Assembly (NCBI GenBank): GCA_015059905.1
Contig: SUZN01000001.1
Span: 124,001 to 188,000 of the forward strand
DNA length: 64,000 nt
Source of the DNA: Rikenellaceae bacterium
Lineage (GTDB): Bacteria; Bacteroidota; Bacteroidia; Bacteroidales; Rikenellaceae
Reading direction: 5' to 3'
The notes under the pieces were generated by a model. That model was not told the origin of the DNA, ran no database searches, and saw only the letters and a list, made by a program, of their open reading frames with translations. Each line of letters begins with the position of its first letter. Position 1 is the stretch's first letter. A program made the translations under genes and the position numbers. Positions 35,137-43,255 of this stretch are shown in pieces.

Positions 35137-35673
35137 ATGAGTAGAATAAAGTTACATGATAAGTGGTTCAAGGTGATGATTCCCGCCGAGGAGATTGATG
35201 CTGCTGTTGAGCGTGTTGCCGAGCAGCTCAATGTCCGTTATGAGGGTCATACTCCTGTCTTTTTAGGCGTGTTGAGTGGTTCGTTCCTCTTCTTGAGCGA
35301 TTTGGTGCGAAAGACAACATTCAACAGCCAGCTCGCCTTTGTGAAGATTTCATCTTATGAGGGTACAGAATCAACAGGAGAGGTAAAGCAGCAGCTCGGT
35401 ATTGATTTTGATATCGAAGGACGTGATATCATCATCGTTGAGGATATTGTCGAAACAGGTCATAGTATGAACTATCTGCTTGATTACCTGCGTAAGCGCA
35501 AGCCAGCGAGCATCTCTATTTGCACGCTCTTCTTCAAGCCTGAGAAGTTCCTCTATGAGTATAAGATTGACTATACAGCACTCTCTATCGGTAACGAGTT
35601 TATCGTTGGTTACGGTTTGGATTATAATCAGTTAGGTCGAAATTTGAAAGAAATATATGTCGTTGATGAATAA
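35137..35673 (+). CDS. hpt: Hypoxanthine phosphoribosyltransferase
   Basis: The 178-residue purine salvage enzyme has the PRPP motif IIIVEDIVETGHSMNYL (about 112-128) and the flexible-loop region SSYEGTESTGEV. It makes IMP (and usually GMP) from hypoxanthine or guanine. I place the start at 35137 because the domain begins there and an upstream in-frame ATG at 35098 lies inside the tkt terminator. A TATATCTG sequence at 35116-35123 is a one-mismatch -7 candidate. Its end overlaps the queE frame by up to 17 bases. Confidence 0.95.
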   Translation: MSRIKLHDKWFKVMIPAEEIDAAVERVAEQLNVRYEGHTPVFLGVLSGSFLFLSDLVRKTTFNSQLAFVKISSYEGTESTGEVKQQLGIDFDIEGRDIIIVEDIVETGHSMNYLLDYLRKRKPASISICTLFFKPEKFLYEYKIDYTALSIGNEFIVGYGLDYNQLGRNLKEIYVVDE

Positions 35674-36289
35674 CGATATGCTGTGTGGTGGAGAGCTTCT
35701 GCCATTGGTTGAAGATTTTTACACTATTCAGGGCGAGGGTTTTCACGCTGGCAAGCCAGCATATTTCATTCGCTTGGGCGGTTGTGATGTAGGTTGTCGC
35801 TGGTGTGATGCCAAATATACATGGAACCCTCGTGTTTTCCCTCCCGTTGAGGTCGATGTCGTGGTGGCTCGTGCGAAGGCGTGCGAGGCGCAGGCTATTG
35901 TGATTACGGGCGGCGAGCCATTGTTGTATCCTTTGGATGTGCTTACCTCCAGACTCAAGGAGGCGGGGCTTGAGATATTTCTTGAGACCTCGGGAACGCA
36001 CCCTTTCAGTGGAGAGTTTGATTGGGTATGTCTCTCACCGAAGCGCCAGCAACCACCTCTTGCCGAGGCGTTTGGTCGTGCACACGAGTTGAAGGTCATC
36101 ATCCAAACCGAGGAGGATTTCGTTTGGGCAGAGGAGAATGCACGTCGTGTGGGGCGTTATTGCAGATTGTATCTGCAGCCCGAGTGGAGTGTTTATGATG
36201 AGATTATCCCCAAGATGGTTGAGTATGCCAAGACTCATCCAAAGTGGAGCATATCGGTGCAGACACATAAGTTTATGCGTATTCCATAG
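35657..36289 (+). CDS. queE: 7-carboxy-7-deazaguanine synthase (radical SAM, QueE)
   Basis: The protein (210 residues from the first ATG) has the QueE start FYTIQGEGFHAGKPAYFIRL and the radical SAM motif Cys43, Cys47, Cys50 (CDVGCRWC), then TGGEPLL. It converts carboxy-tetrahydropterin to CDG in the queuosine / 7-deazaguanine pathway. Three in-frame ATGs are possible (35657, 35666, 35678); the first has a purine-rich GAAAG upstream but overlaps hpt by 17 bases. It is shorter than the E. coli form, typical for Bacteroidetes. It is co-transcribed with hpt and the ftsB-like gene. Confidence 0.93.
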   Translation: MSLMNNDMLCGGELLPLVEDFYTIQGEGFHAGKPAYFIRLGGCDVGCRWCDAKYTWNPRVFPPVEVDVVVARAKACEAQAIVITGGEPLLYPLDVLTSRLKEAGLEIFLETSGTHPFSGEFDWVCLSPKRQQPPLAEAFGRAHELKVIIQTEEDFVWAEENARRVGRYCRLYLQPEWSVYDEIIPKMVEYAKTHPKWSISVQTHKFMRIP

Positions 36290-36291
36290 CA

Positions 36292-36567
36292 ATGAAGCAG
36301 AGTTTAAGCAAATATCTTTGGTTGGGAGTGACTGCCGTAATCTTTATCTATACGGCGGTTGTGACGGTGCGTAATCTTGTAATCATTGTGCGCGTGAATA
36401 GTCGTATTGCGCGCCTTGAGAAGCAGTATGACCTCTATCGTGGGCGCATAGACCAGGATAGCACCTTGCTTGAGCAATTGAAGTATGACGAGTATCTTGA
36501 GCAATTTGCACGCGAGAAGTTTCATATGCAGCGTGCAAATGAGAATATCTATATTGTCGAAGATTAG
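36292..36567 (+). CDS. FtsB/DivIC-family septum formation initiator protein
   Basis: The 91-residue protein has a short cytoplasmic start, one membrane helix (about 9-30) and a coiled coil (about 32-75), followed by YDEYLEQFAREKFHMQRANE, the typical end of DivIC/FtsB proteins where the helix meets the divisome partners. It probably bridges FtsL- and FtsQ-type proteins at the division site. It is two bases after queE and the last gene before a terminator shared with argR. Confidence 0.85.
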   Translation: MKQSLSKYLWLGVTAVIFIYTAVVTVRNLVIIVRVNSRIARLEKQYDLYRGRIDQDSTLLEQLKYDEYLEQFAREKFHMQRANENIYIVED

Positions 36568-36592
36568 GCTTAAGGTACTTGAATATTAGAGA

Positions 36593-36630
36593 AAAGAGGT
36601 TGTCCCGACGGAAGCAACCTCTTTCTGTTA
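36593..36630. terminator. Terminator between ftsB-like gene and argR (convergent)
   Basis: AAAGAGGTTG (36593-36602) pairs with CAACCTCTTT (36615-36624) around a 12-base loop, followed by CTGTTATAA. The stem can serve both convergent transcripts; on the minus strand it is followed by CTCTAATATTC. Confidence 0.75.
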
Positions 36631-37095
36631 TAATACGTTATTTAACATTGGGAAAATCTTCTGCAAAGCCTCGATTACCTGACTACGGCGAGCATCTTCA
36701 CGCAGGATGAGCAGGATAGTGTTGTCGCCAGCTATTGTGCCAAGGATTGCGGGGCAGTCGAGATTGTCAATGGGGACTGAAATTGCACTTGCATAACCCG
36801 ATTTAGTCTTCAGAATGCCCAAATTTCCAGAGAACGAGAGTCCTGTGATGTTGTCGGAAATATTGGCAGATACGTTAATTTCGTGTTGGGCTGAGTTTGG
36901 AAGGACATATACATAGCCTCTGGTCTTGTGTGGTACTTTGGCTACGTTCATAAACTTCAGGTCGCGAGACAGGGTACTTTGTGTAATCTCTACGCCACAT
37001 TCGCGCAGTCGTTTGATAAGTTCCTCTTGTGAGGACACCATTTCGCTACGAATAATCTTTCTAATTGTAGCGAATCGCTGTGTTTTCTGATTCAT
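36628..37095 (-). CDS. argR: Arginine repressor ArgR
   Basis: The 155-residue protein has an N-terminal winged helix (SSQEELIKRLRECGVEITQ and TLSRDLKFMNVAKV, about 20-55) and a C-terminal hexamerisation/arginine-binding domain with GTIAGDNTILLILRED (about 121-136). It senses L-arginine and binds palindromic ARG boxes. It is transcribed away from the arg operon, with a shared 390-base control region. The promoter and operator layout implies that it represses both the arg operon and itself. Confidence 0.96.
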   Translation of the reverse strand: MNQKTQRFATIRKIIRSEMVSSQEELIKRLRECGVEITQSTLSRDLKFMNVAKVPHKTRGYVYVLPNSAQHEINVSANISDNITGLSFSGNLGILKTKSGYASAISVPIDNLDCPAILGTIAGDNTILLILREDARRSQVIEALQKIFPMLNNVL

Positions 37096-37096
37096 T

Positions 37097-37489
37097 TTGT
37101 TGTGTTGGTTGTTTTTGTTGTTATTGGTTAGTAAAATTACTTTCTGCGGTCATATTTATGCAAATATAGCGCATATATTTTATAAATGCAACAATAAGTT
37201 AAAAAATATTTGTTGTAAAGGCGCACTTTTTTGTCAAAAAATTGTTGTTGGCAGCATAGTGATTTCCCATTTTAATTTTTTTTAGATTTTTCGTTCCCAT
37301 TTGTTAGGAGCTTGCATAAATAGAAATAATATTCTTGAATATAGAATAAAAATGTCAGAAATATGCAAGTATGCTAAAATTTTATTTTATATATAAATAT
37401 AGCGCGACGAAAATTTGCATATTGCGGATATATATGCGATATTTGCAAATCAAAAAAATATTAACATTAAAGCGATAAATTTTTAAGAG
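37097..37489. promoter_or_regulatory. Divergent argR / arg operon control region with candidate ARG boxes
   Basis: This 393-base AT-rich region holds both promoters and several palindromes. For argR (minus): -7 TATATTTG at 37168-37161 and GTTG (plus-strand CAAC, 37189-37192) about 20 bases upstream. For the arg operon (plus): TTTG (37414-37417), 20 bases, GATATTTG (37438-37445). A near-palindrome with GCATATAT and ATAAATGC arms (37171-37189) sits between the argR promoter elements. A second, GCATAT at 37417 with ATATGC ending at 37437, spans the arg spacer. CTTGCATA (37311-37318) and TATGCAAG (37362-37369) form a spaced inverted repeat, and ATATTCTTGAATAT (37329-37342) is a perfect palindrome. 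Assigning these to ArgR is inference. Confidence 0.6.
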
Positions 37490-38104
37490 ATGAAAATTGA
37501 TGTAATGGTTGCAACTGAGGAACATCTCGGCTTCGTTTCGCAGATAAACGATGAGATTGATTCAGCAGCCAAGCAGCGTGGAACGGGTATTGCCCGTCGT
37601 ACCGACGAATATATCGCCGATAAAATAAAGTCAGGAAAGGCAATCATTGCCGTTAACCGTAATGAGTTTGTAGGTTTCTGTTACATAGAGTCGTGGGGAC
37701 ACGATGAGTTTGTGGCAAACTCTGGTCTGATTGTTCGACCACAATATCGTGGTATGGGCGTGGCTAAACGTATCAAGCAGGCAGCGTTTAACCTCTCACG
37801 TCAGCGCTTCCCAAATGCCAAGTTGTTTGGCTTGACTACGGGCGAGGCTGTGATGCGTATCAACACCGAGCTGGGTTATGAGCCCGTAACCTTTGCCAAG
37901 CTCACTGATGATGAGCGTTTTTGGGCGGGTTGCCAGTCGTGCGTGAACTACGATGTGTTGCAACGCACGAATATGACCAAGTGTTTGTGTACGGGTATGA
38001 TTTACGACCCTGAAAAGGCAGCCAAAAAGGCTGCAGCCGCAGCTACCCAAGAGGCAGAGAGCAAGAAGAAGAGCTCGCTGTGGAGCCGTCTGTTTGGAAA
38101 ATAA
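37490..38104 (+). CDS. GNAT acyltransferase at head of arg operon, candidate N-acylglutamate synthase
   Basis: The 204-residue protein has a GNAT fold with the acyl-CoA loop VRPQYRGMGVAKRIKQ (82-97) and the beta-bulge region around residues 60-80. A cysteine-rich segment follows: Cys148-x2-Cys151 and Cys165-x-Cys167, which could bind zinc. The tail (about 175-204) is rich in Ala, Lys and Ser. The arg operon otherwise lacks argA and argJ, so this protein most likely makes the N-acylglutamate that starts the pathway. In Bacteroides the pathway is known to use N-succinyl intermediates at the transcarbamylase step, so the acyl donor may be succinyl-CoA. It is 15 bases before argG. Confidence 0.75.
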   Translation: MKIDVMVATEEHLGFVSQINDEIDSAAKQRGTGIARRTDEYIADKIKSGKAIIAVNRNEFVGFCYIESWGHDEFVANSGLIVRPQYRGMGVAKRIKQAAFNLSRQRFPNAKLFGLTTGEAVMRINTELGYEPVTFAKLTDDERFWAGCQSCVNYDVLQRTNMTKCLCTGMIYDPEKAAKKAAAAATQEAESKKKSSLWSRLFGK

Positions 38105-38119
38105 TTAAAAGAAAAAGAT

Positions 38120-39307
38120 ATGAAGAAAGTTGTTTTGGCTTATAGTGGAGGTCTCGATACCTCATTTTGCGTAAAGTACCTTACCAAGGAGTTGGGTTAT
38201 GAGGTGCACACTGCATTGGCAAACACTGGCGGTTTCTCGGAGGAGGAGCTCAAGGCTGTTGAGGAGCGTGCCTACAAGTTGGGTGCGAAGTCACACGTTA
38301 ATATTGACGTAACGGGTGATTACTACGGCAAGTGTATCAAGTATATGGTGATGGGTAATGTGTTGCGTAACAAGACATATCCAATCTCTGTTAGCTCGGA
38401 GCGTACATTCCAGGCGTTGGCGATTGTAAACTACGCCAACTCTATCGGTGCTGATGCTATCGCTCACGGCTCAACAGGTGCAGGTAACGACCAGGTGCGT
38501 TTCGACCTTACTTTTGAGGTGTTTGCTCCACAGGTTGAGATTATCACTCCTACACGTGATATGAAGCTCACACGCGAGTATGAGATTAACTATCTTAAGG
38601 AGAATGGCTTCGAGGCTGACTTCACAAAGATGGAGTACTCAATCAACAAGGGCGTTTGGGGTACATCGGTAGGCGGTAAGGAGACTTTGTGCTCTGCTAC
38701 AAACCTTCCTGACACAGCTTATCCTTCACAGCTCAAGAAGGAGGGTACCGAGTCTTTGGAGATTGAGTTCCGAAATGGCGAGGTTGTCGGCGTAAATGGC
38801 GAGGCCGTTTGTGGCGTTGCTGCAATCAATAAGCTGGAGGCTATCGGCTCGGCTTGGGCTATCGGTCGTGACACTCACGTTGGCGATACTATCGTAGGTA
38901 TCAAGGGTCGTGTAGGTTTTGAGGCTGCTGCTCCTATGCTCATTATCAAGGCTCACGAGCTTTTGGAGAAGCACACTCTGACAAAGTGGCAGCAGTATTG
39001 GAAGGACCAGCTCGGAACGTGGTATGGTATGTTCATGCACGAGGCGATGTACTCGGAGCCTGTAATGCGTGATATTGAGAAGTTTTTGGAGAACAGCCAG
39101 CGCAATGTATCGGGTAAGGTATTTATCACTCTTCGCCCATATACATTCACCCTGGTTGGTATTGAGTCGGCTCACGACTTGATGAATGCCAAGTTCGCAG
39201 AGTATGGCGAGATGAACAATGCTTGGACAGCCGACGATGTTAAGGGCTTTACGAAGATTACATCAATGCCACTGAAGATTTATCACGCCGTAAACGACGA
39301 AGAGTAA
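38120..39307 (+). CDS. argG: Argininosuccinate synthase
   Basis: The 395-residue protein begins with the PP-loop ATP site VVLAYSGGLDTSFCVKYL (4-21) and has the family blocks ADAIAHGSTGAGNDQVRFD and EYSINKGVWGTSVGGKE. It joins citrulline and aspartate using ATP in the seventh step of arginine synthesis. The stop codon overlaps the argC ATG by one base (TAATG at 39305-39309), which suggests translational coupling. Confidence 0.98.
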   Translation: MKKVVLAYSGGLDTSFCVKYLTKELGYEVHTALANTGGFSEEELKAVEERAYKLGAKSHVNIDVTGDYYGKCIKYMVMGNVLRNKTYPISVSSERTFQALAIVNYANSIGADAIAHGSTGAGNDQVRFDLTFEVFAPQVEIITPTRDMKLTREYEINYLKENGFEADFTKMEYSINKGVWGTSVGGKETLCSATNLPDTAYPSQLKKEGTESLEIEFRNGEVVGVNGEAVCGVAAINKLEAIGSAWAIGRDTHVGDTIVGIKGRVGFEAAAPMLIIKAHELLEKHTLTKWQQYWKDQLGTWYGMFMHEAMYSEPVMRDIEKFLENSQRNVSGKVFITLRPYTFTLVGIESAHDLMNAKFAEYGEMNNAWTADDVKGFTKITSMPLKIYHAVNDEE

Positions 39308-40269
39308 TGATTAAAGTAGCAATAGCAGGAGGCGCAGGTTATACAGCAGGCGAGCTTATTCGCCTGCTGATTAATCACTCTGCCGTAGAGTTAAAATATA
39401 TTCAGAGCAGCTCGCACGATGGCGAGCCTATCCACTCGGTGCATACCGATTTGATTTACTGCGACCTTAAATTCTCGGCGATAGATTTCGAGGATATTGA
39501 TGTGTTGTTCATCTGTATGGGTCACGGTAACTCTGCCAAGTTCCTGGCGGAAAACCCTGTGCCAACAGCGGTGAAGATTATCGATTTGAGTAACGATTTC
39601 CGCTTAAAGGCAGATGCTGGTGAGTTTGTTTATGGCGCGCCAGAGATTAACCGTGAGCAGATTAAGGGTTGCCGTTGTGTTGCAAACCCTGGATGTTTCG
39701 CTACCTCAATTAACCTTGCGCTCATTCCATTGGCAGCGGCAGGTATCCTGCCCGAGGAGGTTACCGTAACAGGTATCACAGGCTCTACAGGTGCGGGTCA
39801 GAAGCCAACCAACGACACTCACTTCAGCAACCGTACAGCAAACCTTTCGAACTACAAGGTATTCACTCACCAGCACCTTGGCGAGATTGGCGAGACCGTA
39901 GTGGCGGCAGGTGGCTCGGAGGCAACCGATATTGCCTTTGTCCCTGTTCGTGGTTGCCACTCTCGTGGTATTATCAGCGATGTGGTGGTGCGTGTGGATG
40001 AGCCTCTGGAGAAGATTGTTGAGATTTTCAAGGCTTACTATAAAGAGCATCCATTCGTTTGCGTGAGCGATAAGCCTGTCTATATGAAGCAGGTGGTGAA
40101 TACAAACTATTGCTTCCTCTCCCTGCAGAAGGAGGGCAGAAAGATCCTTATTACTTCGGTTGTGGATAACCTTCTGAAGGGCGCATCGGGTCAGGCGGTG
40201 CAGAATATGAACTTGATGTTCGGCTTGGATGAGATGGAGGGTCTTAAATTGAAGGCAAGCTACTTCTAA
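39307..40269 (+). CDS. argC: N-acetyl (or N-succinyl)-gamma-glutamyl-phosphate reductase
   Basis: The 320-residue NADPH enzyme has the N-terminal Rossmann loop VAIAGGAGYTAGELIRLL (4-21) and the active-site block VANPGCFATSINLALIPL, where Cys is the nucleophile. It reduces acylglutamyl phosphate to the semialdehyde. The usual acyl group is acetyl; in Bacteroidetes it may be succinyl. It lies between argG (one-base overlap) and argD (11-base gap). Confidence 0.96.
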   Translation: MIKVAIAGGAGYTAGELIRLLINHSAVELKYIQSSSHDGEPIHSVHTDLIYCDLKFSAIDFEDIDVLFICMGHGNSAKFLAENPVPTAVKIIDLSNDFRLKADAGEFVYGAPEINREQIKGCRCVANPGCFATSINLALIPLAAAGILPEEVTVTGITGSTGAGQKPTNDTHFSNRTANLSNYKVFTHQHLGEIGETVVAAGGSEATDIAFVPVRGCHSRGIISDVVVRVDEPLEKIVEIFKAYYKEHPFVCVSDKPVYMKQVVNTNYCFLSLQKEGRKILITSVVDNLLKGASGQAVQNMNLMFGLDEMEGLKLKASYF

Positions 40270-40280
40270 ACAGAGCTATT

Positions 40281-41417
40281 ATGAAACTTTTTGATGTATA
40301 TTCCCTGCTCGATATGGAGCCCGTGAAGGCTTCGGGCGCATATTTGTGGGATAAGAATGGTGTTGAGTATCTCGATTTTTATGGCGGTCACGCTGTGATC
40401 TCTATCGGTCACACCCATCCTCACTATGTGGAGAAGATTACTGACCAGCTTTCGAAGATTGGTTTCTACTCAAACGCTGTTGTGAATTCGTTGCAGGTGG
40501 AGCTGGCGGAAAAGTTGGGCAAGTTGTCGGGCTATGCCGATTATGAGCTTTTCCTCTGCAATAGCGGAGCCGAGGCAAATGAGAACGCGTTGAAGCTGGC
40601 GTCGTTCACAACTGGCAGAGAGCGAGTATTGGCTATGAAGGCTGCGTTCCACGGTCGTACAAGTATGGCTGTGGCGGTTACCGATAACCCCAAGATTCAG
40701 GCTCCCGTAAACTGCACCGACAAGGTGTCATTCGTGGCTTTGAACGATGTTGAGGCTCTTAAGAAGGAGCTTGCAAAGGGCGAGTATGCTGCCGTTATCA
40801 TCGAGCCTATTCAGGGCGTGGGTGGTATTCAGGTGGCGACGGATGAATTCCTGCGTGCGGCACGCGAGGAGTGCGATAAGTCGGGCACGATGCTTATTAT
40901 AGACGAGATACAGGCAGGCTACGGTCGTAGCGGTAAGTTCTTCGCTCATCAGTGGTCAGGCGTGAAGGCAGATATTATAACCCTTGCGAAGGGTATCGCC
41001 AACGGCTTCCCTGTGGGTGCGGTGATGGTGTCGCCAGCAATTCCTGCCAAGAAGGGTATGCTCGGTACGACCTTTGGTGGCAGCCACCTGGCTTGTGCGG
41101 CAGCCATCGCTGTGGCAGATGTCGTGAAGGCTGAAAACCTTGTTGAGAATGCACGCAAGATGGGTGAGAAGATTGTTGAGGGCATCAAGGGCGTAAGCGG
41201 CATTAAGGATATTCGTGGTCGTGGCCTGATGATTGGTATCGACTTGAGCGTTCCACAGGCGGCTTTCCGTAAGGTGTTGCGTGAGAAGCACCACATTATG
41301 ACCGGCTTGAGTGGCGAATACACTCTGCGTCTGTTGCCACCGCTGATGATTGGCGATAAGGAGGTAGAGCGTTTTGTTGAGGCGTTCAAACTCACTGCCG
41401 AGGAGATGGGTATGTAA
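40281..41417 (+). CDS. argD: Acylornithine aminotransferase
   Basis: The 378-residue class III PLP aminotransferase has the blocks DFYGGHAVISIGHTHPHYVE, NSGAEANENALKLA and LIIDEIQAGYGRSGKFFAHQ, with the PLP Lys in ITLAKGIANGFPVGAVM. It moves an amino group from glutamate to the acylated glutamate semialdehyde. In many bacteria ArgD also serves lysine synthesis. It follows argC by 11 bases. Confidence 0.95.
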   Translation: MKLFDVYSLLDMEPVKASGAYLWDKNGVEYLDFYGGHAVISIGHTHPHYVEKITDQLSKIGFYSNAVVNSLQVELAEKLGKLSGYADYELFLCNSGAEANENALKLASFTTGRERVLAMKAAFHGRTSMAVAVTDNPKIQAPVNCTDKVSFVALNDVEALKKELAKGEYAAVIIEPIQGVGGIQVATDEFLRAAREECDKSGTMLIIDEIQAGYGRSGKFFAHQWSGVKADIITLAKGIANGFPVGAVMVSPAIPAKKGMLGTTFGGSHLACAAAIAVADVVKAENLVENARKMGEKIVEGIKGVSGIKDIRGRGLMIGIDLSVPQAAFRKVLREKHHIMTGLSGEYTLRLLPPLMIGDKEVERFVEAFKLTAEEMGM

Positions 41418-41429
41418 AAAAGTTTGCGG

Positions 41430-42191
41430 ATGAAGATAAAGGTTATTAAGATTGGCGGTAAGCTGATTGAAAATTCTGACGTTCTCGCTTCGCTAAGTGA
41501 CAGCCTGGCTGCGCTTGACGAGGCGTTCGTCTTGGTGCACGGTGGCGGAGTTATGGGCTCGCAGCTCGCTACAAAGCTGGGCGTGGAGGTAAAGATGCAC
41601 GAGGGTCGTCGCATTACCGATGCCGCCACACTGGAGATTGCCGTAATGGCGTATGCGGGCTTGGCAAACAAGCGTGTGGTGTCGGCATTGCAGGCACGAG
41701 GAGTGAATGCTTGTGGTCTGTCGGGTTGTGATATGGCTGTGGTGAAGTCGCACCGTCGTCCGGTGAAGGATATTGACTGGGGCTTTGTGGGCGATGTGGA
41801 TGAGGTGAATGCCGATGTGTTGGCTCTGTTGCTTGACAATGGTGCTATCCCTGTTGTGTCGCCTATTACGTTTGCGCCTACGGGAGAGCTCTTGAACACC
41901 AACGCCGACAGTGTGGCTTCGGCGGTGGCTACTGCTCTGGCACAGAAGTATGACGTGGAGCTGGTCTTTACGTTGGATAAACCTGGTGTGCTGCTTGATG
42001 TGAATGATGATAACTCGCTCATTCCTACCATCACACCTTCGTTATATGCCGAGCTGCGTGAGCAGGAGAAGATACATTCGGGTATGATTCCCAAGATTGA
42101 CAATGCCTATAAGACCATCAAGGCGGGTGTGAAGGCTGTACGCATCACATCACCAGAGGCTCTTACGGGTGGAACGGTAGTAGTTAAGTAG
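41430..42191 (+). CDS. argB: Acylglutamate kinase
   Basis: The 253-residue amino acid kinase starts KIKVIKIGGKLIENSDVL, with HGGGVMGSQLATKLG and later blocks NTNADSVASAVATALAQK and SGMIPKIDNAYKTIKAGVKAV. It phosphorylates N-acetylglutamate or N-succinylglutamate. I choose ATG 41430; a TTG at 41424 is in frame but gives only two extra residues. It is 12 bases after argD and two bases before argE. Confidence 0.95.
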   Translation: MKIKVIKIGGKLIENSDVLASLSDSLAALDEAFVLVHGGGVMGSQLATKLGVEVKMHEGRRITDAATLEIAVMAYAGLANKRVVSALQARGVNACGLSGCDMAVVKSHRRPVKDIDWGFVGDVDEVNADVLALLLDNGAIPVVSPITFAPTGELLNTNADSVASAVATALAQKYDVELVFTLDKPGVLLDVNDDNSLIPTITPSLYAELREQEKIHSGMIPKIDNAYKTIKAGVKAVRITSPEALTGGTVVVK

Positions 42192-42193
42192 TT

Positions 42194-43252
42194 ATGCAGA
42201 CTTCGCAAGCCATAGAGTTACTGAAGCGTTTGATTGCAACGCCTTCAATCAGCCGCGATGAGGCAAAAGTTGCCGACATCGTGGAGGAGGAGTTGCGTGG
42301 GTTGGGTTTTGCTCCGCAGCGCAAGATGAATAATGTGTGGGCGATGGCGGAGGAGTATGACGCAGGGAAGCCTACCATTTTGCTCGATGCTCATCTTGAT
42401 ACGGTGAAGCCAAATGCCCAGTGGACGCGTGACCCCTTTGTACCTCAAGTCGAAGGGGATAAGTTGTATGGTTTGGGTAGTAACGATACGGGCGGAAGCC
42501 TTGTGGCTCTGCTGGCGGCATTTGTTCGTTTGTCAAAGAGCGAGCAGCCCTACAACCTTATCTTCCTGGCTTCTGCCGAGGAGGAGGTGACGGGTGTGAA
42601 TGGCGTAAGAGCAGTTTTGTCCGAACTGGGAAAGATTGACTTCGCCATTGTAGGTGAGCCTACATCGTTGCAGCCAGCCGTTGCCGAGAAGGGTCTGCTG
42701 GTACTGGACTGTGTGGCGCACGGTGTGGCAGGTCACGCGGCGCGCGAGGAGGGCGTGAATGCAATATATAAGGCACTCAAGGATATCGAGTGGTTTCGCA
42801 CCCATCAGTTTGAACGGGTGTCAGAGTTGCTTGGTGCGGTAAAGATGACCGTGACGGGCGTGGAGGCGGGAACGCAACATAATGTAATCCCTGCCGAGTG
42901 CCGTTTTATGGTTGATGTGCGAGTGAATGAGTGTTACAAGAATGTGGAGCTTGTGGAGTTGATACGTGAGGCGGTGGAGTGTAAGGTTGAGCCTCGCTCT
43001 ACACACCTTAACTCCTCATCAATTCCGCTTGACCATCCTGCCGTAGAGCGATTGGTAGCAATGGGCAAAAAGCCTTTTGGCTCGCCTACGATGTCTAATC
43101 AGGCGGTGATGCCATTCACTACGCTAAAGTTGGGTGCTGGCGATAGCGCTCGTTCACATACAGCCGACGAATACATCTGTTTGCACGAGATTGAGGAGGC
43201 TATTGAACTTTATTATAACTTGCTGAACGGATTGAAAATAGATAAACAATAA
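42194..43252 (+). CDS. argE: Acylornithine deacylase (M20 family)
   Basis: The 352-residue M20 metallohydrolase has LLDAHLDTVKP (metal ligands His and Asp), LASAEEEVTGVNGVRAVL (catalytic Glu pair), GEPTSLQPAVAEKG, and a C-terminal His in the AGDSARSHTADEY block. Within the arg operon it most likely removes the acyl group in the linear pathway, consistent with no argJ here. In Bacteroides relatives the substrate may be an N-acetyl- or N-succinyl-citrulline/ornithine. It lies between argB and argH, with gaps of two and three bases. Confidence 0.9.
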   Translation: MQTSQAIELLKRLIATPSISRDEAKVADIVEEELRGLGFAPQRKMNNVWAMAEEYDAGKPTILLDAHLDTVKPNAQWTRDPFVPQVEGDKLYGLGSNDTGGSLVALLAAFVRLSKSEQPYNLIFLASAEEEVTGVNGVRAVLSELGKIDFAIVGEPTSLQPAVAEKGLLVLDCVAHGVAGHAAREEGVNAIYKALKDIEWFRTHQFERVSELLGAVKMTVTGVEAGTQHNVIPAECRFMVDVRVNECYKNVELVELIREAVECKVEPRSTHLNSSSIPLDHPAVERLVAMGKKPFGSPTMSNQAVMPFTTLKLGAGDSARSHTADEYICLHEIEEAIELYYNLLNGLKIDKQ

Positions 43253-43255
43253 TAT

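Noticed and set aside
40949..42103. A 384-codon minus-strand open frame opposite argD and argB
   Set aside because: It is low in complexity (Ser, Thr, Ala, Pro rich), has no domain, and covers two conserved arginine genes.
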